From Diphasiastrum complanatum (Eukaryota > Streptophyta > Lycopodiopsida > Lycopodiales > Lycopodiaceae): DNA of 64,000 nt. Both the position numbers and the translations under genes were made by a program. The notes under the pieces were generated by a model. That model did not search any database, was not told the origin of the DNA, and was given only the letters and a program-made list of their open reading frames with translations. Position 1 is the stretch's first letter. Each line of letters starts with the position of its first letter. Of the stretch, positions 34,085 through 45,659 are shown in pieces. The stretch lies in contig CM055092.1 of NCBI GenBank assembly GCA_029204225.1, positions 24,512,381 to 24,576,380 of the forward strand, in the 5' to 3' direction.

Positions 34085-36560
34085 TCTTCAGAGTTCCATG
34101 TTTACTAAAGGTAGTGTTGATATGTGCAGTGTTGTGGATTTCATCTCAAGATTTATAGAAAGCAAGATGTCATTAATAGTTGCTCAAATCTAATCATGTA
34201 TGTTTATTTGAGCTAAATTTCTAGTTGTTTGTTTCCAATAAGAGCAAATTGTTTCCATCTGCTTATCCATGTGTGGATAATCCACGCGGAATCCAGAATC
34301 TAGATAGAGATTTATTCAAATCCATATCAGTAGACTGTTGAAATATTAAGAAATCTAGCTGAAGTTGATTGGTGGTAGTTTTTGTGTTGATGCGTTAGTC
34401 ATGAAAAATGTATGGCGTAAGGCTTGGCATGATCGAAGATTGAATAGAAAAGATCATAAAGTTGGAGATTTGGTATTTATGATAAGATGAAGTTGTCTAC
34501 AGGGAAATTGAAGTTTACAGCATAAGTTCTTATCATGTGAGACAACTTGTTTTTAGGAGTGCTATTTTTGAAACGTTTAGATAGAGAGTGCTTTAATGCT
34601 CTATTTAATGACAGTCAGTTACACGAGCATTGGCAGCCTAAACTTATATCTAAATCAGCACCTTGTTTTTTTCTATCTATTTCAATCTTTACTTTGTTGT
34701 TTTCCAATAGTTAATTCTCTATTTTCTCTGAAAAACACAATAACTATACATACATATGTATGTATGTATAAAAAAAAAGCATAAAATAAAAAGTTCAAAA
34801 TAGTTACATTGTGTAAAACAATCTAAAATTAAACATGAAGAGACTAGAAATTATGCAGTGGTGACAAATAATCAACATTTCCTTCTGCCTTGTTTCGGGT
34901 AAAAATGATAATTTGCAATGGTTCAGTGGCATCTAAAAATATACTTCATTCTCATTTTCTGTAGACAGCTTCTGCTTCCGAGATCCAATCAGAATAAATC
35001 TTCAGGTCATGCGAAGTGAATCGTGTTTACTAAAGGTAGTGTTGATATGTGGAGTGTTGTGGATTTCATCTCAAGATTTATAGAAAGCAAGACATCATTA
35101 ATAGTTGCTCAAATCTAATCATGTATGTTTATTTGAGCTAGAATTCTAGTTGTTTGTTTCCAATAAGAGCAAATTGTTTCCATCTGCTTATCCATGCGTC
35201 GATAATCCACGCGGAATACAGAATCTAGATAGAGATTTATTCAAATCCATATCAGTAGACTGTTGAAATATTATGAAATCTAGTGAAAGTTGATTGGTGG
35301 TAGTTTTTGTGTTGATGCGTTAGTCATGAAAAATGTACGGCGTAAGGCTTGGCATGATCGAAGATTGAATAGAAAAGATCATAAATTTGAAGATTTGGTA
35401 TTTACGATAAGTTGAAGTTGTCTACAGGGAAATTGAAGTTTACAGCATAAGTTCTTATCATGTCAGACATCTTGTTTTTAGGAGTGTTATTTTTGAAATG
35501 TTTTGATAGAGCGTGCTTTAATTCTCTATTTAATAACAATTAGTTACACGAGCATTGGTAGCCTAAACTTATTTCTAAATCAACACCATGTTTTTTTCTA
35601 TCTATTTCATTATTTACTTTGTTGTTTTCCACTAGGTAATTATCTATTTTCTCTAAAAAACACAATAACTATACATACGATCCCAATTTGCCACTAAAGT
35701 CATAGAGGATTATATAATAATTGCCAAAAATTTCCGACTATTACAGAGTGACAATACTATTAACATCCATCAATGAACTAAAAACTAAACACTATCAATC
35801 TTCTCACTCACATTCATCCGCATCTCATCCTCACTCTCATCTATACTCTGTTTTTCTCTCTCCCACACAACAGAAAAAAAAAAGTCTATCTTTAATTTAT
35901 TAGCGAAACATATTTTGGTTCGCGCCAAACATTTTTTTATGGTCAAAAAAATTTGTGTGGATTATCCATGCGTGGATAATCCACGCGGAATCTAGGATCT
36001 AGATAGAGATTTATTCAAATCCATACTAGTAGACTGTTAAAATACTAAAAAATCTAGCGAAATTTGATTGGTGGTAGTTTTTTGTGTTGCTGCGTTAGTC
36101 ATAAGAAATGTATGGCGTAAGGCTTGGCATGATTGTAGATTGAATATAAAAGATCATAAAGTTGGAGATTTGGTATTTATGATAAGATGAAATTGTTTAC
36201 AGGAAAATTGAAGTTTACAACATAAGTTCTTATCATGTCAGACATCTTGTTTTTAGGAGTGCTTTTTTTGAAATGTTTAGATAGAGAGTGCTTAAATGCT
36301 CTATTTAAGGATAGTCAGTTACAAAAGCATTGGCAGCCTAAACTTATTTCTAAATCAGCACCATGTTTTTTTCTATCTATTTCATTGTTTACTTTGTTGT
36401 TTTCCAATAGTTAATTATCTATTTTCTCTTGAAAACACAATAACTATACATACATATGTATGTATGTATAAAAAATAAGCATAAAATAAGAAGTTCAAAA
36501 TAGTTACATTCTGTAAAACCATTTAAAATTAATTATGAAGAGACTAAAAATTACCAGAAT
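34085..36560 (+). repeat. Tandem array of R-fragment / palindrome / D units
   Basis: Two consecutive units (R fragment from about 34097 and again from about 35024, offset about 930 bp) each run AP2-flank sequence, then a GTGGATAATCCAC palindrome (34273-34285; 35196-35212 with one mismatch), then repeat D. A third D copy (from about 35995) is preceded by the same palindrome (35970-35986) but a different upstream sequence. D begins AGATAGAGATTTATTCAAAT. Early in D the frame VWRKAWHDRRLNRKDHKVGD looks like the C-terminal tail of a gypsy integrase. A 60-64 codon frame (34596-34784, 35503-35697, 36296-36478) follows. Confidence 0.65.
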
Positions 36561-37130
36561 TGATATTTTTTAAATAAAATAGTCAAACCAATCTTTGCAA
36601 AGTTTACCATTGATTCAAAATAGTACAATCTGCTTAACTTGAGCTTTGCGAGGGTTAGTTTGCATCATACGTAAGTTTGCTGTGCAATGTCATTATGAAC
36701 CATCCTCGACCTAGTTGATAGGCACTAAACATCAAAATTGACTCGAGAGAGGGTTAAAACCATGTGAAGCATGATTATTTATAGTACTTATGCGGGGGTA
36801 GTTCTTTGGTGAAGGTTCAACCCTCATCGAAGCTCTAGTTACTTATTGACCCTTCAAGAAGATCTAGAGATCGTGTTTAATAGTAATCTATATGTTTTGT
36901 AGTTTTTTTCCCATAATTGCCAAAGAAGGAATTTGTCTAATATATAAGTTTGAAATTCGACTCATTTTGCACAAATGCTAGTGAAGCTCATACACGTACT
37001 TTTTATGAATTTTGCTTGAAACTGAAAACCAAAATTTATGCACTTATTACCAACCTTCTGTATATATACACTCCATCATGTGTAAACAAATTTAGTCCTT
37101 TGAGAATTATTCTAGTTCTATTGACACCAT
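36561..37130 (+). repeat. Distal part of repeat D
   Basis: Continuation of the third D unit, shared with 39481-40080(-) and 44790-45288(+). It holds TTTGCGAGGGTTAGTTTGCA-like sequence and ends at ATGTGTAAACAA beside CopB. No gene is visible; the 36950-37180 frame straddles the D-CopB junction. Confidence 0.6.
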
Positions 37131-38285
37131 CTAAAATCGTTCACACTTTATTGAATAGAACAGAGGTTTTCAAGGCTTGACTAGACTCAGAATAGTAGTG
37201 TGCCAATCTCTATAAGTAACTCTGCCTCTTGCTGAGTGCAAGGATCTTATCACTCCTATCAATAATTTTTGCATTGATCAAATTTGAATTCTACCTTATG
37301 ACCTAAATATATAATTCTACTTACTGATAACAGATTTGTAGAGAGTTTAGAAACATATAAGACTTTTAATAGTAATTTGAATTGATCATGCTGGAATCGT
37401 GATCTTATAGTACCTTCACCTTCATTAGTGTGAGTACTATTGTCACCAAGATCAGCACATTTCTTCATGTTGTAAGGCGTGTAGGAGTTGAAGATCTCAC
37501 GTTTATTGGTCATGTGTTGAGTTATTCCATAATAAAAAAACCATGAATCATCCAAAAGTGTGCTTTGATCTTCGACCATGAATGTACCTTCGTCCACTTC
37601 GGCCTGGGAGAAGATGAAATTGTGTTTGCTTATTTTTCAAGTTGCTTGGCTACATTCTTCGCTTGGAGAATTTGACAATCCTTGATCTCATGTTTATTAT
37701 GCTTGCAATATCTACAAAACACCTTCTTATTTGATAATGGATCTGATGATTGTGCTTGACTTTGAGTCTGTTTCTGATTCGTTGCAGCCTTCTTGGAGCT
37801 TTTGTGCTTCTGTCACTTAGAGCCTTTGTTGACATATAGATCCAGAGAGGAGGAAGTAGTCGGAGTGTCTCGACTTCTTCAATTATCTTCTGCAACAACA
37901 TAGTGATAACTCTAGTAAGAGATAAACCTGTGTGCGTCGATATAATCATCACCCAGTTTTCATATATGTATAGAGCAAGCTTGAAAGCAATGTCATAATT
38001 GCATCTTGATCGTCTATGACTGATCCGATAATGGCCATTTGCAAGAGATTCTTAATTAGGTTAATGTGTATATGAAGAGAATCACCATTAGACATTTTGA
38101 ATGTGGAGAATTTCCTTCGTAGATGTAACTTAGTAGTTACGTCCTTCACATCATATAGTGAGTTCAAAATGTCCCAAACTTCTTTTGACGTTTTAGCTTC
38201 AGCTATGTTTCCAATCTGTGTATCTGATATATTAAGGATAATAAGCATGAAAGCTTTACCGTCCTTCAATTTCCACCACAAGAAC
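37131..38285 (-). pseudogene. CopB copia remnant, copy 3
   Basis: Minus strand: gag from 38285 (KAFMLIILNISDTQIGNIAE, DVKDVTTKLHLRRKFSTFK, SSLLYTYMKTG), a degraded zinc-knuckle zone, and the protease region 37597-37259 (LLDDSWFFYYGITQHMTNK, NLLSVSRIIYLGHKVEFKF). As in the other copies the catalytic Asp-Ser-Gly is Tyr-Tyr-Gly. The gag N-terminus is missing: upstream of KAFMLI the sequence becomes the palindrome cluster. Integrase and RT are absent. Confidence 0.8.
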
Positions 38286-38770
38286 ACATGTAGAAAATAT
38301 CCACATGAATATCCACGCACAATACAAAGGAGGACGCGCGGGCAAAAAAAATTTACGTGGATATATCCGTGGATTGGCTTGAATATTCGCATGGATATGG
38401 ACACATGGATGTTTCACGCAAGTGTCATTTTGGCAGCAGATCGGCCGGATGTTGGGAAATTTAAATTGCATGGATTATCCATGCCAACTCCGACACCCAG
38501 CAGCTAGGCAAACCTTGGACACCGGAGCCGGAAATAGAAAAATTAATTGCACGTGGATAATCCACGCCATAGTAAACTTTTTAAAAAGAAGACTCGGCTT
38601 TCGCGTGGATAATTATCCATGCAAAAGTATTTTTATCCCTGGGATATCCAGAGAGTTGGGGCGGTTAATACTGCGTGGATCAATTTTTTTATATCCACGC
38701 AATACTCACGCAAATAAGTTTCTGGATTCCGCGTGGATTATCCATGCGTGGATAAAACACACAAATTTTT
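38285..38770 (-). repeat. Cluster of short palindromes, left copy
   Basis: At least eight degenerate inverted repeats with core GTGGAT-N-ATCCAC lie in about 480 bp. Examples: 38468-38484 (17 nt, perfect 8+1+8), 38552-38566, 38603-38622 (one mismatch), 38673-38700 (8-bp stem, 12-nt loop) and 38731-38747. It is the inverted partner of 45660-46150. No protein or RNA family is recognised. Confidence 0.8.
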
Positions 38771-39193
38771 TTGACCAAAAAAAAACCTTTGGCGCGAACC
38801 AAAATTTGGTTCGGTCCTAAATTAGAGATCGACTTTCTTTTTTCTGTTGTGTGAGAGAGAGAGAAAAAGAGAGTATATATGAGAGTGAAGATGAGATGGG
38901 GATGAATGTGAGGGAGAAATTTGATAGTGTTTAGGATTTTGAGTTCACTGATGGATCTTAGTAGTATTGTCACTCTGTAATAATTGATATTTTTTGGCAA
39001 TTATTATGTAATCCTCTATGACTTTAGTGACAAATTGGGAACGAATGCCAACAGGCCAAAAATTGTCCCACTTCATTATTATTGTTGCTAGAAACACCAA
39101 ATCATGTGTAGATGTTGCAAATTGTTTGATGGTTGGATCTGGAGAATCTGTGCATTGCTCCACAAAAGATTTGAGACCTCTCAAAAAATCCAT
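38771..39193 (-). other. Repeat with hypothetical open frame (38945-39193)
   Basis: The minus-strand frame 39193-38945 gives 82 residues (MDFLRGLKSFVEQCTDSPDP, THDLVFLATIIMKWDNFWPV, VTKVIEDYIIIAKK). It is partly shared with 45291-45480(+), where a stop after VEQ and a frameshift break it. I do not recognise it. The lower part (38771-38940) shares GGTTCGCGCCAAA-type sequence and a CT-rich tract with 45560-45660 and 35800-35940. Confidence 0.4.
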
Positions 39194-39480
39194 TTGAATT
39201 TTGAAGCCTAAAGTTTAAGGTATAATGGGCCGATTTTAATGTGCACTGTAACCTTGTAGTCCATAGGAGTGCCACACTCTACCCATGTTCAGGTCCACAT
39301 AGGGTGGCCACCCTATGGGAAGAGGAAGCATGATCCCCTATGACTATTCCTGTGGTGGCAAGGGAGGCTTTATAGGCATGCAAAGTTAAAAATTTATTGG
39401 AGTAATATACAAAATGCATGAATGCCCATTGCTTAGAGTAATGGGTCAACAAAAAACGACTTTTTCCATGCTAGGGAGCA
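39194..39480. other. Unassigned stretch, left-arm insertion
   Basis: About 290 bp with no partner in the right arm of the 37-47 kb inverted repeat. No gene is seen. Confidence 0.4.
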
Positions 39481-40690
39481 GGAAAATATCATGTTGAGAA
39501 GGCATAAGTCACGGGCTTTGTTTTGAGGATTGGTGTGAATAGAACTAGAATAATTCTCAAAGGACTAAACTTGTTTACACATGATGGAGTGTATATATAC
39601 AGAAGGTTTGTAATAAGTGCATAAATTTTGGTTTTCAGTTTCAAGCAGAATTCATAAAAAGTACGTGTATGAGCTTTACAAGCCTTTGTGCAAAATGAGC
39701 GAATTTCAAACTTATATATTAGACAAATTGCTTCTTTGGCAATTATGGGAAAAAAACTACAAAACATATAGAGTACTATGAAACAAGATCTCAAAATCTT
39801 CTTGAAGGGTCAATAAGTAACTAGAGCTTCGACGAGGGTTGAACCTTCACCAAAGAACAACCCCCACATAAGGACTCCAAATAATTATGCATCACATGGT
39901 TTTAACCCTCTCTCGAGTCAATTTTGATGTTTTGTGTCTATCGACTAGGTCGACGATGGTTCATAATGACATTGCACAACAAACTAACTTGTGATGCAAA
40001 CTAACCCTCGCAAAGCTCAAGTTGAGCAAATTGTACTATTTTGAAACAATGGTAAACTTTTCAAAGATTGGGTTGACTATTTTATTTGAAAAATAGCAAT
40101 TCTAGTAATTTTTAGTCTCTTCATGTTTAATTTTATATTGTTTCACATAATGTAACTATTTTGAACTTTTTATTTTATGCTTTTCTTTTATACATACATA
40201 CATATGTATGTATAGTTATTGTGTTTTTCAGAGAAAATAGATAATTAACTATTGGAAAACAACAAAGTAAAGAATGAAATAGATAGAAAGAAACAAGATG
40301 CTGATTTAGAAATAAGTTTAGGCTGCCAATGCTTTTGTAACTGACTATCATTAAATAGAGCATTGTAGCACCCTCTATCTAAACATTTCAAAAAAAGCAC
40401 TCCTAAAAACAAGATGTTTGACATGATAAGAACTTATGTTGTAAACTTCAATTTCCCTGTAAACAACTTCATCTTATTATAAATACTATATCTCCAACTT
40501 TATGATCTTTTCTATTCAATCTTCGATCATGCCAAGCCTTATGCCATACATTTTTCATGACTAACGCATCAACACAAAAAACTACCACCAATCAACTTTC
40601 GCTAGATTTTTTAATATTTCAACAGTCTACTAAAATGGATTTGAATAAATCTCTATCTTTGATGCCTTAGTAAGGATGATAAAGAGCTTC
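39481..40690 (-). repeat. Repeat D, inverted copy
   Basis: Reverse-strand copy of D, including the 62-codon frame at 40363-40175 and the integrase-tail-like segment near 40500-40570. It pairs with 44246-45288(+). Confidence 0.7.
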
Positions 40691-40839
40691 TAAAACCACT
40701 TCGGAGGATACTTCCTCCACCGAGAACAAAAAATAGAGAGACACTAGAAAAAAAAACACAACACTACATAGGGTTGGAATTTTTAATTAGGTTTTAGCTC
40801 TTTCCTTTCAAGATTCGATCCTTGGAAGTACAATTGAAT

Positions 40840-41094
<255 letters not shown>

Positions 41095-41742
41095 AAATAA
41101 TTTGGAGTTTCTTAGACTAATTTGTTAGCATACATGCACAATAGGAGTCATGTCTGCTAAGTGCTAAATATTACTCCTTGAACCTAATGGAATCACCATG
41201 CTCAATACCATTTCTCACAATTACCTACAATTGAAGCAAAAGAACACAAACATAACTATTTGAAGAGCTATGAGCATTTGATAACAAGGTATGATTTGCC
41301 AAGCTTCTAAAAAAAATCCAACATTTGCAAAGCAGGCATGTAGTACATTCAATTTAAACAAGTAATGTTTTGTATAGTCTATTGAAAGTAAGTTCCTAGT
41401 GCTTTAGACCATATTGATGTTGAGAACTAGCATGAAGTACAGCTTCCTTTTCCTGCAATATTTTCATTTGAAAGCAATCATATTCAATCCTTCTTGGATA
41501 ATAATAAAGCGAATTGACTAGACATATATGGCCTAGAATCATGATTACAGTTTAAAGAGCATGGATTGAAGTGGCTAATATCTTAAGCATCAATACTTTT
41601 AGGCTAGAAGGGCTTTTTAAAATTCTCACCATCTCCAGCTCCTCCAAGGGAATATTTGCAAGCTCGTGTAGAAAGGTGAACTTGATTTTTTTGGTCGTTG
41701 GAACATCTTTCTCAACATCATCTACTGGTCCAAATAGGTCCC
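41095..41742 (-). pseudogene. AP2-like gene 3' fragment, inverted
   Basis: Minus strand from 41742: the last recognised exon from its middle (YRDLFGPVDDVEKDVPTTKK, KFTFLHELANIPLEELE), then the intron, then the short EKEAVLH exon-like stretch and the 3' flank. It keeps the gene-type version of the exon without the R-type TAA, so it derives from a parental-like copy and not from the R repeat. It is cut at CTTATAGGGACC, where it meets the 5' flank of AP2-like pseudogene 2 in opposite orientation. Confidence 0.75.
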
Positions 41743-44245
41743 TATAAGTGACATTCTATCTCATATGTTTGCTTCCACGTTAGCTCCGATTTTTCATACT
41801 TCATATCACAGTTAGCTATTGTGCTGCTTCATTGTAAGTTTCAACTACAAATAATTTTTTCTTAGGCAATCGCAATCCTCTACATCGATTTTGCCGGTTA
41901 ACTCTACGTGAGAGTGAAATTCACGGGCAGCTATGGTAGGGAGGAGTAAGTATAAAGGTGTTTATCACAGAAAACGAACGGGAAGATGGGAAGCAAATAT
42001 CTGGTATGGAAAGGAAATCTGTTCCGCCGGATTACATGAATTCTTTGAAAAATAATTATTGTGAAAAATCGATGATATTTGTAAAGCTATTTACATGTAA
42101 AGTCTCTTAGAACGCAAGTGATCTGTAGCTATGGCCTGAGCAAATTTGATTTTTTTTTTGTAAGATCTAGCGTTTTTTATTTTCTTCACAAAGCTACTTA
42201 CATATGTTTGAAATGCAACCAGTTTATATGCTTTTCCATTTTCCAATAATAGGAAAAGAAAAGGCGACAAACGTTTTGGAGCAATGGCTAACCCAGGACA
42301 GCTCTCCATTGGTACGATTTTTGTGAAAAAGAATTTATGGATTGATACAACCTCTTTAAAAAACAAGACCTCGAGGATGCTCGGAAATGACTTATTCTTG
42401 ACGCTAATGAGTGCCACTTTGCTTTGCAGGTGCCTATCATAATGAGATAGCAGCAGCCAGGTTTGTGTGAACTGGTGGCGGTTAACTGATTCTCAATGAA
42501 TTTCTGGTTTATGAAATTACCATCCTAAATATCGTTCATAACTCCGTTGGTATGCTAATGTGTTAGAATTATTTTGTGGCTCTCGAATTATGATATGGCA
42601 GCAATTAAACTTGGTCACACCGAGAAACTTAACTTCCCATTAGAAGACTATGAGTCTGCAATGCCGCTGGTATGGTTAGAGTACAGAGGGTCGTCTGCAT
42701 TCAAAGTCAACTTTATTATATATAGTGGGTTATACAACTAGGTCGCATTATAAAGCGCATTGCTCTCCAAATGTTTGAAGAATGGTCTTTTGATTTTAAC
42801 GCGTGTTCAATCTCCCATATGTGAGAAATAAAAAGTGATAATTTATAGTTCCCTGGTGTACATTGGTGACTGAAATACGATGAAGACGACTTTTTTCATA
42901 TAGTTTGGTACATGAGTCGGAAAAACTTTTCTTTGAGTTTTGTAGAAGCTGCAATTCTTCATGAACATCACCTGAAAAGAAGACTGGTGGTCAAGGTAGA
43001 AAAAATTTGGAAATTTCAAGGCACATATATGTTATTATGCAGTGGTGACAAAGGTAGTGTTGATACGTGCAGTGTTGTGCGTTTCATCTCAAGATTTATA
43101 GAAAGCAAGATGTCATTAACAGTTGCTCAAATCTAATCATGTATGTTTATTTGAGCTAAATTTCTAGTTCTTTGTTTCCAATTCGAGCAAATTGTTTCCA
43201 TCTGCTTAACAATGTGCTGATAACTCATATGTTCTTTTAGCAACACCCAACAAAGCAGCAATAGTACAAGAAGAATGCAAACACGCTTATAGGGACGTAG
43301 ATGTTCCAACGACCAAAAAAATCAAGTTCACCTTTCTACACGAGCTTGCAAATATTCCCTTGGAGGAGCTGGAGATGGTGAGAATTTTAAAAATCCCTTC
43401 TAGCCTAAAAGAATTGATGTTTAAGATATTAGCCACTTCAATCCATGCTCTTTAAACTATAATCATGTTTCTAGGCCATATATGTCTAGTCAACTCGTTT
43501 TATGATTATCCAAGAAGGATCGAATATGATTGCTTTCAAATGAAAATGTTGCAGGAAAAGGAAGCTGTACTTCATGTTAGTTCTCAACATCAATATGGTC
43601 TAAAGAAGTAGGAACTTACATTCAATAGACTATAGAAAACAATACTTGTTTAAATTAAATGTACTACATGCCTGCTTTGAAAATGTTGGATATTTTTAGA
43701 AGCTTGGCAAATCATATTTATCAAATGCTCATAGCTCTTCAAATAGTTATGTTTGTGTTATTTTGCTTCAATTCTAGGTAATTGTGAGAACTCGTATTGA
43801 GCATGGTGATTCCATTAGGTTCAAGGAGTAATATTTAGCACTTAGCAAGCATGACTCCTATTGTGCATGTATGCTAACAAATTAGTCTAAGAAACTCCAA
43901 ATTATTTCAGAGAGAGAGAGAGAGAGAGAGAGAGATCCACATAATGAGCCAAGTAAAGTTGTTACTTGGCATTTTAGATACCTTTGATTCAGTTGATACA
44001 CACACACACACATACACTAATAAATATATAAATATATATAAACACAGAAAAGTGCACACACACACACACACATTCAATTGTACTTCCAAGGATTGAATCT
44101 TGAAAGAAAAGAGCTAAATCCTATTTAAAAATTCCAACCCTACGTAGTGTTGTCTTTTTTTTTCTAGTGTCTCTCTATTTTTTGTTCTCGGTGGTGCAAT
44201 TATCCTCCGAAGTGGTTCTAGAAGTTCTTTATCATCCTTACTAAG
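41743..44245 (+). pseudogene. AP2/ERF-domain gene, degenerate copy 2 (best preserved)
   Basis: Exons inferred from splice signals and phase: 41933-42003 (SKYKGVYHRKRTGRWEANI, GT donor), 42253-42311 (GDKRFGAMANPGQLSI), 42430-42460 (31 nt, AYHNEIAAA), and from 42591 (NYDMAAIKLGHTEKLNF, PLEDYESAMP). Joined in phase they give one AP2-type domain of expected length with the Trp after TGR and the AAR-x-YD element retained; such proteins bind DNA in the nucleus. The linker-like exon near 42880 (YDEDDFFHIVRYMSRKN is clearer in copy 1) and the NKAAIVQEECKHAYRD exon (43242-43376, with a 27-bp in-frame deletion) follow. The acceptor before exon 4 reads CTCTCG instead of the CTCAG of copy 1, so it cannot splice as such; I infer a pseudogene. 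EYRGSSAF further on resembles the end of a second AP2 domain. Confidence 0.75.
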
Positions 44246-45288
44246 GCATCAGAGATAGAGATTTAGTCAAATCCATATTTGTAGACTATTGAAATAATAA
44301 AAAATCTAGCAAAAGTTGATTGGTGGTAGTTTTTTGTGTTGATGCAATCATGAAAAATGTATGGCATAAGGCTTGGCATGATTGAATAGAAAAGATCATA
44401 AAGTTGGAGATATGGTATTTATGATAAGATGAAGTTGTTTATAGGGAAATTGAAGTTTATAACATAAGTTCTTATCATGTCAGACATCTTGTTTTTAGGA
44501 GTGCTATTTTTGATGTGTCTAGATAGAGAGTGCTTTAATGCTCTATTTAATGACAGTCAGTTACAAAAGCATTGGCAGCCTAAACTTATTTCTAAATCAG
44601 CACCTTGTTTTTTTCTATCTATTTCATTCTTTACTTTGTTGTTTTTCAATAGTTAATTATCTATTTTCTCTGAAAAACACAATAACTATACATACATATG
44701 TATGTATGTATAAAAAAAAAGCATAAAATAAAAAGTTCAAAATAGTTACATTCTGTGAAACAATTTAAAATTAAACATGGAGAGACTAAAAATTACCAAA
44801 ATTGCTATTTTTTAAATAAAATAGTCAAACCAATCTTTGCAAAGTTTACCATTGATTCAAAATAGTACAATTTGCTCAACTTGAGCTTTGCGAGGGTTAG
44901 TTTCCATCATCAGTTAGTTTGTTGTGCAATGTCATTATGAACCATCGTCGACCTAGTTGATGGACTCAAAACATCAAAATTGACTCAAGAGAGGGTTAAA
45001 ACCATGTGAAGCATGATTATTTATAGTCCTTATGCGGGGGTTGTTCTTTGGTGAAGGTTTAACCCTCATCAAAGCTCTAGTTACTTATTGACCCTTCAAG
45101 AAGATTTTGAGATCTCGTTTCATAGTACTCTATATGTTTTGTAGTTTTTTTCCCATAATTGCCAAAGAAGCAATTTGTCTAATATATAAGTTTGCAATTC
45201 GACTCATTTTGCAAAAATGCTAGTGAAGCTCATACACGTACTTTTTATGAATTTTGCTTGAAACTGAAAACCAAAATTTATGCACTTC
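44246..45288 (+). repeat. Repeat D, copy following AP2-like pseudogene 2
   Basis: D follows the AP2 3' flank without a palindrome between them, which is probably the original arrangement. It contains the integrase-tail-like segment (about 44335-44400), the 62-codon frame 44538-44726 and a perfect ATACATACATATGTATGTAT palindrome near 44690-44710. The distal end is truncated at about 45288 relative to 39481-40690. Confidence 0.65.
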
Positions 45289-45659
45289 TTTTGTGGAGCA
45301 ATGAACAGATTCTCCAGATCCAACCATCAAACAATTTGCAACATCTACACATGATTTGGTGTTTCTAGCAAGAATAATAATAAGTGGGACAATTTTTGGC
45401 CTGGTGGCATTCGATCCCAATTTGCCACTAAAGTCATAGAGGATTACATAATAATTGCCAAAAATTTCCAATTATTACAGGGTGACAATACTATTAACAT
45501 CCATCAATGAACTAAAAACTAAACACTATCAATCTTCTCACTCATATTCATCCCCATCTGATCTTCACTCTCATCCATACTCTTTTTTTTTCTCTCTCTC
45601 ACACAACAGAAAAAAGAAAGTCGATCTCTAATTTAGGAGTGAGCCACATTTTGGTTCGC
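45289..45659 (+). other. Right-arm copy of the hypothetical frame region
   Basis: Shares with 38771-39193 the sequence coding TDSPDPTIKQFATSTHDLVF, but a TGA after VEQ and a frameshift break it. A CT-rich tract and GTTCGCGCCAAAGG lead into the palindrome cluster. Confidence 0.4.

Noticed and set aside
34690-34765. TACATACATATGTATGTA palindromes in D as hairpin terminators
   Set aside because: They are a simple TA/CA repeat expanded in all D copies and have no sign of a terminator role in a plant nucleus.
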